Shown piece after piece: positions 45,121 through 52,923 of a stretch of DNA of 64,000 nt. A program made the translations under genes and the position numbers. The notes under the pieces are model-generated. The model did no database searches, was not told where the DNA came from, and was given only the letters and a program-made list of their open reading frames with translations. The stretch is from an uncultured Helicobacter sp. (GTDB lineage: Bacteria > Campylobacterota > Campylobacteria > Campylobacterales > Helicobacteraceae). Within the stretch, counting starts at the first letter, position 1, and each line of letters opens with the position of its first letter. The stretch lies in assembly GCA_944325775.1 (NCBI GenBank), contig CALVBL010000004.1, positions 1 to 64,000 of the forward strand, given 5' to 3'.

Positions 45121-45312
45121 ATGAAGCGAGGTTTTGTGTGTGCTGTGATGGGTGCTATGGTGTTTGGTATCGTGGGGTGTGCGGATGTGCGAGAGGCATT
45201 TGTGGATGTGGATAAGAAAATTGATACTTTCAAAGAAGAAAACGCCATCAACCAAAAGCTTGATGATATTTCTAATGAGGCAAATAAGACAATCGATGAT
45301 ATTACACGTTAG
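45121..45312 (+). CDS. Small lipoprotein
   Basis: A 63-residue lipoprotein: signal MKRGFVCAVMGAMVFGIVGC with lipobox GIVGC (Cys20), then a short charged helix (FVDVDKKIDTFKEENAINQKLDDI). Heptad spacing suggests a coiled coil like Lpp-type tethers or entericidin-like small lipoproteins. It has an AAAGGA site and lies 26 bases after the BatB-like gene. Its stop overlaps by 4 bases the end of the convergent RNA methyltransferase gene. Confidence 0.75.
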   Translation: MKRGFVCAVMGAMVFGIVGCADVREAFVDVDKKIDTFKEENAINQKLDDISNEANKTIDDITR

Positions 45313-46544
45313 CGTGTGAGAATACAGATAGATTCTATATGGTGGGTGTAGGGGAATTGCTCAAAGAGTGCTAATGTGTGTATGCGGTGCGTGCGTCGCA
45401 GGACTTTGAGGTCGTTATGGAGGGTTTGGGGCGCGCAGGAAATATACACGATGAGAGGAAAACGCGCGATAAACTCTAGCATAGCTTCATCGCCCACGCC
45501 ACTTCTAGGTGGATCGATGAGGATCGCTCCGAATCTAAAACTATTCAAATCCACATTTTTGAGCCTGAAAAATTCGCGCTGTGCTAAAAGCGCACTTATG
45601 CTCTCCTCTGCATTGAGGCGCGCAAGGGTGATATTGGTGATGACGTGGTGGGCGAGTGTGCTCTGGAGTGTGTGGATAGAATCTTTGACCACTTCGGTGG
45701 CAAAAACGCGTCTAAAGATCTGACTAAGCACAATGGTGAAATTCCCACTCCCACAATATAGCTCTAAAAGGTCGCTTTGTGCGATGTTTGGGATAAGGCG
45801 CGGGAGTGTAGTGAGCAGGAAGTCAAGCATTTTGGCATTGATGAAGGGATTTGGCTGGGAGAAGAGACTTTCTTTTTTGAAAATCGTGCATTTATGGAGA
45901 TCTATGCCGCTTGCTTGGAGTGAATCTCTGCGCGCTGCATCAAGGTAGGTGCTAAAATTATCCATAATACAATCGCTAGGGATATGAGAATTTTGAGATG
46001 TGCCATACACTACTTTTTCCCCTTTAGCACGTCTTATGAGAATAATCTCAAAGCCAAGATAGTGTGCTTGGAGGATCTCTGTGAGCCTATCGCGTAGTAT
46101 GGAGAGCGAATCAGCGCTATGAGATTCTAAACGTTTGTGATAGATAAGCGTGATAATACACGTTTGATAAGTCGAGAGGAAGCTACAGCCATAGAGCTTA
46201 TGCCGCAGTGGGTGAGAATCTGCTAAGGGCGCAAATATCTCACGAATATGGTGTATGAGAATCTGTATAGGTTCTAGCAGTATGGGGCAGTGCGTGATTT
46301 TGGTGCGCTCGTTTTTGCCAAAGGCATTGGTAGCGAAATAAAACCCCTCATAAGTGCAGAATCTAAAATCCGCCCTAGCTCTAAAGCCCTGCTGTGGTGA
46401 GGTAAAAAGCAGTGGTGTGATCTCATGCGATTTATTTTTATCATGGGTGAGTAGCATCTCTGCAACTTGCCTTGCTTGCGCGGCAAAGTCGTAATGCTCA
46501 TAGGCTCTGCACCCGCCACAGATCCCAAAATGCGCGCAAACCAC
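45309..46544 (-). CDS. RNA m5U methyltransferase (TrmA/RlmC/RlmD family)
   Basis: SAM-dependent enzyme of 411 residues. The catalytic half shows LLELYCGSGNFTIVLS (SAM site), FATEVVKDSI, LIDPPRSGVGD and the nucleophile Cys in YISCAPQTL. The N-terminus has CAHFGICGGC, and HCPIL follows later: spacing C-x5-C-x2-C plus a fourth Cys, as in [4Fe-4S] RlmD/RlmC proteins and unlike E. coli TrmA. The body otherwise reads most like TrmA. Whether it modifies tRNA or rRNA is not decidable. The start is a GTG immediately after the fliP stop. Confidence 0.88.
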   Translation of the reverse strand: MVCAHFGICGGCRAYEHYDFAAQARQVAEMLLTHDKNKSHEITPLLFTSPQQGFRARADFRFCTYEGFYFATNAFGKNERTKITHCPILLEPIQILIHHIREIFAPLADSHPLRHKLYGCSFLSTYQTCIITLIYHKRLESHSADSLSILRDRLTEILQAHYLGFEIILIRRAKGEKVVYGTSQNSHIPSDCIMDNFSTYLDAARRDSLQASGIDLHKCTIFKKESLFSQPNPFINAKMLDFLLTTLPRLIPNIAQSDLLELYCGSGNFTIVLSQIFRRVFATEVVKDSIHTLQSTLAHHVITNITLARLNAEESISALLAQREFFRLKNVDLNSFRFGAILIDPPRSGVGDEAMLEFIARFPLIVYISCAPQTLHNDLKVLRRTHRIHTLALFEQFPYTHHIESICILTR

Positions 46545-46546
46545 AG

Positions 46547-47446
46547 CTATTTAAATCCCGCCACGAGGTTGCCCGTGAGGAGATTGAATCCATCTACAAG
46601 CACAAACACCAGAATCTTAAAGGGCAGCGAAATCATCACCGGTGGGAGCATCATCATACCCATTGCCATAAGCACGGAGCTTATCACCATATCGATCACC
46701 AAAAACGGCAGATAGAGCAAAAATCCTATCCAAAACGCCGTCTTAAGCTCACTAATCATAAATGCCGGGATCGCCACGGTTAGAGGCACATCATCGATAG
46801 TCTGGGGGTTATCAAGGTTGCGTATGCGGAAAAATAGCGCGAGATCCTTTTGGCGCGTGTTTTGGATCATAAATTCTTTAAAAGGCTTGGCAGCACGTAC
46901 AAAAGCTTCATCATAGGAGATCTGATTTTCTGTATAAGGCTTGATACCGCTCTCATAGCTCTTAGTAACCACAGGCTCCATGATAAAAAAAGTCAGCACT
47001 AGCGAGAGCGAGACGAGAATCTGTGTGGGCGGGGACTGCTGTGTGCCTAGCGCAGTGCGCAAAAACGCAAAGACGATCAAAATACGCGTGAAGCTTGTCA
47101 TCACCAAAATAAGCGAGGGTGCTAGCACAAGGAGCGTGATAATGATCACGACATTGAGCGTGGTTACGAGCTCCTTTGGCTCACTCGGTGGGGTAAGCGA
47201 GAGGTTGAGCTTGGGGATAAACTGCTCTGGGGGCATTTGGACATTTGGTGTAGAGATGATCTCTTGGGTTTGTTGCTCTGGTGTTGAGGTCGTGGCGACC
47301 TGTGGCATGAGGTTTGGCACAAGCGGTTCTTTAGGTGTGTAGGGGTTTTGGACCTCTATCATGTAGGGGTGTTCTTGCTCATCGGCGTTTAGAGGCACCA
47401 AAAAGAGACACAGCAGACATAGCGCGCACAAGCTAAAATGTTTCAA
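46547..47446 (-). CDS. fliP: Flagellar export gate protein FliP
   Basis: Core pore subunit of the flagellar type III secretion system. A signal peptide (KHFSLCALCLLCLFLVPLNA) is followed by a Pro-rich 70-residue segment, then the conserved SLILVMTSFTRILIVFAFLRTALGTQQSPP and the final membrane helices with PPVMISLPFKILVFVLVDGFNLL. The N-terminal segment makes it about 50 residues longer than H. pylori FliP as remembered. The start is probably TTG 47446, seven bases after AAGG; a further TTG at 47464 has no site. Confidence 0.93.
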   Translation of the reverse strand: MKHFSLCALCLLCLFLVPLNADEQEHPYMIEVQNPYTPKEPLVPNLMPQVATTSTPEQQTQEIISTPNVQMPPEQFIPKLNLSLTPPSEPKELVTTLNVVIIITLLVLAPSLILVMTSFTRILIVFAFLRTALGTQQSPPTQILVSLSLVLTFFIMEPVVTKSYESGIKPYTENQISYDEAFVRAAKPFKEFMIQNTRQKDLALFFRIRNLDNPQTIDDVPLTVAIPAFMISELKTAFWIGFLLYLPFLVIDMVISSVLMAMGMMMLPPVMISLPFKILVFVLVDGFNLLTGNLVAGFK

Positions 47447-47567
47447 ATCTCCACCTTCAATCAAATCTAAAATATAAACCTGTAAATCCTAAAATACAAA
47501 CTTGGGCGGTGATTATAGGCTTTAGTGTGTTAAAATTCCATAAAATGATCGCACATAAGGATTTGTC

Positions 47568-48926
47568 ATGGATAGCTCTCTCTCTGTCGTGATTTTGGCT
47601 GCTGGCGCTGGCACGCGTATGAAATCCCCCACACCAAAGGTGTTGCACACACTCTGTGGCAAGAATATGCTCGCTCTCATCATCAATCAAGCCCTAGAGC
47701 TAAGCGATGATATCCACATCGTGCTCTATCATCAAGCCCAAAGGGTGCAGGATATGCTGCAGTGTGAGTTTGGGGCGTTGTTAGATTCTACATTGCATAT
47801 CCATATCCAAGATGTGGATCGATTTCCGGGTACTGGAGGCGCCCTGCGCGGGATAGAATCCAAACACCACCGCGTGCTTGTGCTTAATGGCGATATGCCA
47901 CTTGTGCGCTCTAGTAGTCTCAAAACCCTCTGTGCGCGCACAGAATCTATCGTGATGAGCCTACTCTGGCTACAAAACCCCGATGGCTATGGGCGCGTGG
48001 TGCTAGATTCAGATGAGATTCATACCATTGCACAAGCTAATCCCCCTAAAAATCCCAAAGTCCTCAAAATCATCGAGCAAAAAGACGCAAGCGCGCAGGA
48101 GTTGGAGATAAGAAGTGTCAATGCGGGTGTGTATGTATTTGATCGTGATGTGCTCACACGTTATATCCCACGTCTTAGCAATGCCAATGCGCAAAAGGAG
48201 TATTACCTCACCGATGTGGTCGCCCTCGCACGCGATGAGGGCGTGGCGATAGGCGGTGTGTTTGTGAGTGAGGGCGAGTATATGGGGGTCAATGACAAGA
48301 TTCACCTTACAAAAGCCCAAGAGGTGCTTTTAGCGCGATTGCGTGAGCACGCGATGGCACAAGGCGTGATGATGGATATGCCCCACACCATTTATATAGA
48401 ATCTGATGTCGTGTTTGAAGGGGAGTGTGTGCTGGAAAATGGCGTGAGAATCTGTGGCAAGAGCGTGATTAGGGATTCGCACATCAAAGCTCATAGCGTG
48501 ATAGAATCTAGTGTGGTTATCAAAAGCGATGTGGGACCTATGGCACATTTGCGCCCCAACTCACACATCACACACGCGCATATAGGCAATTTCGTCGAGC
48601 TCAAATCCGCACACTTAGAGGGTGTCAAAGCTGGGCATCTAAGCTATCTTGGGGATTGTGAGATAGGCGAGGGGAGCAACATCGGTGCGGGTGTGATCAC
48701 TTGCAACTATGATGGCAAGGCAAAACACAAAAGCATCATTGGCAAAAATGTGTTTGTAGGGAGTGATTGTCAGCTTGTCGCGCCCGTGCGATTAGAATCC
48801 AACACACTCATAGCCGCAGGTAGCACCATCACACATAATGTCCCAAGTGGCGCGCTTGCCATCGCACGCACTAAGCAGCACAACAAGCCCGGATTTTTTG
48901 CAAAGTTTTTTGGCAAGACCAAGTGA
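47568..48926 (+). CDS. glmU: Bifunctional GlcNAc-1-P uridylyltransferase / GlcN-1-P acetyltransferase
   Basis: Makes UDP-GlcNAc for peptidoglycan, lipid A and glycans. The N-terminal pyrophosphorylase domain (1-230) carries VVILAAGAGTRMKSPTPKVLH and the LVLNGDMPLV loop; the C-terminal left-handed beta-helix (250-450) has hexapeptide repeats with HLRPNSHI, IGNFVELKSAHL, HLSYLGDCEIGEGSNIGAG and TCNYDGKAKH. The length of 452 is normal and the gene is intact. It is divergent from fliP and is followed by thiS. Confidence 0.97.
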   Translation: MDSSLSVVILAAGAGTRMKSPTPKVLHTLCGKNMLALIINQALELSDDIHIVLYHQAQRVQDMLQCEFGALLDSTLHIHIQDVDRFPGTGGALRGIESKHHRVLVLNGDMPLVRSSSLKTLCARTESIVMSLLWLQNPDGYGRVVLDSDEIHTIAQANPPKNPKVLKIIEQKDASAQELEIRSVNAGVYVFDRDVLTRYIPRLSNANAQKEYYLTDVVALARDEGVAIGGVFVSEGEYMGVNDKIHLTKAQEVLLARLREHAMAQGVMMDMPHTIYIESDVVFEGECVLENGVRICGKSVIRDSHIKAHSVIESSVVIKSDVGPMAHLRPNSHITHAHIGNFVELKSAHLEGVKAGHLSYLGDCEIGEGSNIGAGVITCNYDGKAKHKSIIGKNVFVGSDCQLVAPVRLESNTLIAAGSTITHNVPSGALAIARTKQHNKPGFFAKFFGKTK

Positions 48927-48955
48927 AAATACAAAGAATACACAAAGGAGGCGGT

Positions 48956-49153
48956 ATGCAAATCATTCTCAATGGTGAATCCTACACCACAGCGGCGCGA
49001 TCCATCGCCGAGCTCATCGAAGAGGTGGGTGCAGGGGCTAAAACCATCGCACTAGCGCAAAATACTCAAGTGGTGCGTGCGCAGGATTGGGCTAATACAT
49101 CGCTGTGTGATGGCGATGAGATCGAGATATTGCAATTTATGGGTGGGGGCTAA
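48956..49153 (+). CDS. thiS: Sulfur carrier protein ThiS
   Basis: A 65-residue ubiquitin-like carrier that delivers sulfur to the thiazole of thiamine as a C-terminal thiocarboxylate. It starts MQIILNGESY after AGGAGG, has the typical IALAQN and DGDEIEILQF strands and ends in MGGG, the diglycine needed for adenylation. No thiF, thiG or thiH gene is adjacent, so the carrier is separated from its pathway. Confidence 0.93.
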   Translation: MQIILNGESYTTAARSIAELIEEVGAGAKTIALAQNTQVVRAQDWANTSLCDGDEIEILQFMGGG

Positions 49154-49163
49154 ATTAAGGGCG

Positions 49164-49682
49164 ATGATGAGAGGATTAGTGCTGTTTATACTCATAGGCT
49201 CACACATTGCGTGGGGCTATGATAGCTTCCGTATAGGCTGGAGTGGCGCGAGCGTGAGTGAGATTAGAGGTGAATATGGGAGCAAGAGCATTTCGGGAGT
49301 ACTCTTTGGGATCGAGCGCGGCGGGCTATGGGATAGCTGGCTGGTGGCTGGATATCTGGAGGGCAATGTCTGGCCCCTCAATGCGATGAATGATGGCGGG
49401 TATTATAGTATCGGGATTGGGGGCAAGGTGGGGTATAGATTCACTCATTTGCTGCCTTATGTGCGCGTGGGTGCAGAATATATGAGCCTGCACCACACAG
49501 GCACGAACGCTACCCAAGCCAACATCGGCGGTGCGGTCGCAGAGATAGGTATGAGCGTGGATATTGTCGATGGTTTTGGGCTAGGTATCGGGGTCAAATC
49601 CAGTGTGCCAGATTTTTACAGAGAATCTGGAGTGTATCGACTCTTTAATGTGATGGTGTATTTTGTGTATTATGGGTTTTAG
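49164..49682 (+). CDS. Small outer-membrane beta-barrel protein
   Basis: A 172-residue secreted protein. The signal MMRGLVLFILIGSHIAWG is followed by alternating Gly/aromatic strands (FRIGWSGASVSEIRGEYG, GYRFTHLLPYVRVGAEYM, GFGLGIGVKSSV) and a terminal aromatic strand ending YFVYYGF. It fits an eight-strand barrel. TAAGG precedes the ATG and the gap to thiS is 10 bases, so it may be read from the thiS transcript. Function unknown. Confidence 0.75.
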   Translation: MMRGLVLFILIGSHIAWGYDSFRIGWSGASVSEIRGEYGSKSISGVLFGIERGGLWDSWLVAGYLEGNVWPLNAMNDGGYYSIGIGGKVGYRFTHLLPYVRVGAEYMSLHHTGTNATQANIGGAVAEIGMSVDIVDGFGLGIGVKSSVPDFYRESGVYRLFNVMVYFVYYGF

Positions 49683-49735
49683 TGCATATGCCTTAGCAAT
49701 AAACCTCAATCACAAAGCAGACGAGTGTGCTTACT

Positions 49736-50386
49736 CTAGAGTATTTCATACCCCATAATGTGTGCCCACTGCAGATCCTTACCACATTCTATCGCTACAC
49801 CGTTACCCACAAAAGAGAGTAGCGGTATATCACTAGGGCAATCACTATATGCATAAGAGTTCTTGAGGTCAAAGGCATTTGTATCAAGCATTTGTGTAAG
49901 TTTATAGAGCTTACGATATTCCATAGTGTGGATACCATCTATATTTCCGTTTAAAATACCATCGTGTGATTGTAGGCTAATTGCTATGATGTTATCTATA
50001 TTAAAAAGCTTAGCGAACTCTTTGATGTATATTTCAAGTCCGCCAGATACAATGGCTATAGTGTGCCCACTCTCTTGGTGAAAGCGCAATCGATCCAGCA
50101 CCTTTGCATTGGTTTTGTGTATGAGATTTTGCTGCACATAGTCTTTTGCTATTTGTGTGGCATGTTCTATATCAAATCCCTTGAGTTCTGGATAGCGTGG
50201 GGGATTAAAATCAAATACGGAAAGTTTGGTATATCTATGAAGACGCGGTAGGATCTTGCGTTGCCAATGCAAGGTTTGTTTATTGTAGTAGGGGTTTGCC
50301 TTGCCAACCATATCTAGATATGGTTGGATACTCTGAATAGAGACTAATGTTTCACAAAAATCAAAGATGGCTAAGATCTTTTGCAT
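49736..50386 (-). CDS. HAD-IB phosphatase of the surface-glycan cluster
   Basis: A 216-residue HAD hydrolase. Motif I is DFCETL: the nucleophile Asp is present but the usual second Asp (DxD) is Cys. Motif II is IVSGG, and motif III/IV is SDCPSDIPLLSFVGNGVAI. I remember the same Cys form in the C. jejuni capsule phosphatase Cj1435, which removes phosphate from serinol or ethanolamine phosphate. It is the last gene of the cluster, after two aminotransferase-fold genes, the same order as in C. jejuni. A phosphoserine-phosphatase role is the main alternative. Confidence 0.75.
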   Translation of the reverse strand: MQKILAIFDFCETLVSIQSIQPYLDMVGKANPYYNKQTLHWQRKILPRLHRYTKLSVFDFNPPRYPELKGFDIEHATQIAKDYVQQNLIHKTNAKVLDRLRFHQESGHTIAIVSGGLEIYIKEFAKLFNIDNIIAISLQSHDGILNGNIDGIHTMEYRKLYKLTQMLDTNAFDLKNSYAYSDCPSDIPLLSFVGNGVAIECGKDLQWAHIMGYEIL

Positions 50387-50469
50387 TTTATTCCTTTTGA
50401 TTATATTTTAAAGCTATTGACTTTGCTAAATGCGCGAAGTATAGCACATTACGATAAGGATTTGTGTGG

Positions 50470-51639
50470 CTATGAATGTCTAAGTTCATCATACAGAGAT
50501 TGTATAATCTTGGTGTTTTCTTCCTTGCTCCTTGAGGCAAGGCGGATAAACTCGCCGTTTAAGCCTATTTTGTCACTACAAGTGCGCACATAGATTCCAT
50601 GTTTGATAAGCATTTTCATCACAAAGTCTGTGCTTGTCTCTCCATTTAGAATCTCTATGATCGCGAAATTTGCTTTGCTTGGATAGACCTTGAGCTTTGG
50701 GATTTGGGATAGGTGTGTGAAAAATTCTTGTGTTTGTTGAATATAGAGTTTTCTTACATTTTCGTATTCACTTATAAATCCATTGCGCACATAAAGCCTA
50801 AAAAAATATTCGCTAAGCCCATTAGAGTTCCATAAATAGCCATTTTGTAGAAGTCTGGCGACTTTGTCTTTTGCCATAATCCCATAGCCTGCACGAATGC
50901 CAGCGATACCAAAATCCTTTGACATGCTTTTGATTAAAATCACATTGGGAAATTCTTTAAAAAGCGCACTATATGATAGGAAGCTATATGTGTCATCTTC
51001 GAAAGCAAAGTGTAAAAAGCTCTCGTCAATGATGATATTTTCTACTTCAGGCAGACTAGCGATGATAAGACGTAATTCTTCATAAGGTATGTAGCCACCA
51101 TCGGGATTATTGGGGTTGATGATCACAATACTTTGTGGTTTTTGGGTCTTGACAAACTCGATGTAGGCTTGTGTATCAAGTGCAAAGTCCTTTTCTTTTG
51201 CTAGTTGATAGAGCACCACTTCTGTTTTGGTATTGCTAAATTCATAGTAGGAGGAAAATGTGGGGATATTGACTACAATTTTGCGTTCTACAAAATTATG
51301 TAAAACAGCTTGGATAACCTCTATTGCCCCATTTCCTACGAAAATGCATTCTTTGTCAAGATCTAGGCGATTGGCAAGGACTTCAGCAATGACACTATTT
51401 TGTGAGGGATAAAACTCCAAAACATCTCTTAGTTTTTTTGTATCACACAGCTCTTGCTGTAAGTAGCGCATAAAAAGATCTGTGGCATAGGGATTTGAGA
51501 GAAAACACGCATCAATAGTGATCTTAAGCTCGGGTATGCGTTCTATAAGTGTAAAGATACTTGGACTATGACTGCCTGCAGCGTCTTTTAGAGCTTTGAT
51601 TTTCTCTGCGATGATTTGTTGATTTTTATTTAACTGCAT
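50470..51639 (-). CDS. PLP enzyme of aminotransferase fold (possible serine-phosphate decarboxylase)
   Basis: A 389-residue fold-type I PLP enzyme. The PLP phosphate and Lys site reads LIKSMSKDFGIAGIRAGY, the aspartate pair lies in INPNNPDGG and IIIDESFLHF. It is related to HisC/CobD. In C. jejuni the enzyme at the equivalent position, Cj1436, was reported to decarboxylate L-serine phosphate to ethanolamine phosphate, so that is the favoured role; a true transaminase cannot be excluded. Its ATG overlaps by 14 bases the long-form end of the preceding gene. Codon use is AT-rich compared with the GT61 gene. Confidence 0.75.
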   Translation of the reverse strand: MQLNKNQQIIAEKIKALKDAAGSHSPSIFTLIERIPELKITIDACFLSNPYATDLFMRYLQQELCDTKKLRDVLEFYPSQNSVIAEVLANRLDLDKECIFVGNGAIEVIQAVLHNFVERKIVVNIPTFSSYYEFSNTKTEVVLYQLAKEKDFALDTQAYIEFVKTQKPQSIVIINPNNPDGGYIPYEELRLIIASLPEVENIIIDESFLHFAFEDDTYSFLSYSALFKEFPNVILIKSMSKDFGIAGIRAGYGIMAKDKVARLLQNGYLWNSNGLSEYFFRLYVRNGFISEYENVRKLYIQQTQEFFTHLSQIPKLKVYPSKANFAIIEILNGETSTDFVMKMLIKHGIYVRTCSDKIGLNGEFIRLASRSKEENTKIIQSLYDELRHS

Positions 51640-52897
51640 AAGATCTCCTTGTGTTGTGGTTTATGTAGAGTAGTAATGTAGGGAAAGGCACCAGATAAGC
51701 TCTTGAGTACGCAAAAAGTAAGAATATTAGGATTGGGAGATAGAGGGTGTTTTGTATGTGCAGAAATGCTTTTTGGGAAGTTTTTATTTTGGTGCTGCCC
51801 CCCCCCCCATTTAATGCTTTATAGACTTTTTGCATTTGTGTGCGTGTGCCGATGGTGATGCGAAAGTGCTCAGGGATAATATGTCGATAGTCGCGTATGT
51901 AGATATGGTGGCGTTCTAAAAGTTCGCAGAGATTGTGTGTATGTGAGATAAGTATGAAGTTTGCTGCAGAAGGATAGGATTTGATACCAAGATTATGGAT
52001 CTGTGTGCCAAACCATTCTCTGGCGTGTTGCACTTCCTTGACATATGCCCACATATACGACTCGTCTTTAAGAGCATGTATAGCTGCTACTTGTGCGAGA
52101 GCAGAGAGACTTTTGGGGTTGCGTAGCTTATTGAGCAAGGCTATATTTTGTGCATGGCTTATACAATAGCCGATACGAAAGCTTGCCAAACCAAAAGCTT
52201 TGGAAAATGTCCGCGTGATGATGAGATTTTTATGTGTGACTGTAAGAGGAGCTAGAGTTTGGGCACAAAATTCATAATACGCCTCATCAATGAGAAACAT
52301 CGTATTGCTATGAGTTTGTATGAGATTTTGGAGCTGTACGCTGTCATAGACTATGCCTGTGGGATTGTTGGGATTGCAGATATAAACCATTTGGGGCGTG
52401 TGGTGGATAATGGCTCTGTCTAAAGCTTCAAAGTCAAGTGTCAAATCTTGTGTGAGATAAAAAAAGTGTGTTGTGATCCCAATGCCTTGCGCCCTTGATC
52501 GGAAATTATCATATGTGGGAGCGACTATCAAGGCTTTGTCCCCTGTGTTTAAAAAAACCTGTAAAATGTATTCATGTGCACAATCTGAACCCCCAAAAAT
52601 CTCAATTTGCTCAGAATCTACGCGTGCATACTTGGCGAGAAGGGCATAGAGCTCGGTGTTGTGTGTGTCGGGATACCACTGCAAAAAACCATGGTCTAGG
52701 AAATGATATAAGCCCTGTGTAACTAGAGGTGATGGCGGTATGGTGGATTCATTCCAATCAAGTTTTAGGATATTTTCCTTATGCACACACTCCCAGACTT
52801 TGTGTGAAATGGGGATATAAGGCTTGAGGGTGCGGATGTGGTGATTGATATGTGGAGTTGCAGAATCCTCAAATTGTGTTTTTATGATCTTTTGCAT
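51626..52897 (-). CDS. HisC-like aminotransferase with phase-variable C-terminal tail
   Basis: A fold-type I aminotransferase: LDWNESTIPPSP, CNPNNPTGIVYD, the LIDEAYYEF Asp and the PLP Lys in RTFSKAFGLASFRIGY. The catalytic domain ends at about residue 363 (TIGTRTQMQKVYKALN), where a G11 tract begins. With G11, as here, translation adds GGGGSTK and a tail of about 56 residues with a hydrophobic segment (LPILIFLLFAYSRAYLVPF). With G10 it would stop after GGGAAPK at 51784, giving 367 residues, the usual family length. The neighbour order suggests the role of C. jejuni Cj1437, making serinol phosphate from dihydroxyacetone phosphate. Confidence 0.8.
   Translation of the reverse strand: MQKIIKTQFEDSATPHINHHIRTLKPYIPISHKVWECVHKENILKLDWNESTIPPSPLVTQGLYHFLDHGFLQWYPDTHNTELYALLAKYARVDSEQIEIFGGSDCAHEYILQVFLNTGDKALIVAPTYDNFRSRAQGIGITTHFFYLTQDLTLDFEALDRAIIHHTPQMVYICNPNNPTGIVYDSVQLQNLIQTHSNTMFLIDEAYYEFCAQTLAPLTVTHKNLIITRTFSKAFGLASFRIGYCISHAQNIALLNKLRNPKSLSALAQVAAIHALKDESYMWAYVKEVQHAREWFGTQIHNLGIKSYPSAANFILISHTHNLCELLERHHIYIRDYRHIIPEHFRITIGTRTQMQKVYKALNGGGGSTKIKTSQKAFLHIQNTLYLPILIFLLFAYSRAYLVPFPTLLLYINHNTRRSYAVK
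51798..51808. repeat. Homopolymer C11 (G11 on gene strand)
   Basis: Eleven C at the very end of the aminotransferase domain. Frame consequences: G10 gives a short end at 51784, G11 the long hydrophobic tail to 51626, G12 a different tail of about 55 residues running into the next gene's ribosome site. Confidence 0.9.
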
Positions 52898-52923
52898 ATG
52901 TGTGCCTTTGTGGGATTTGTATC

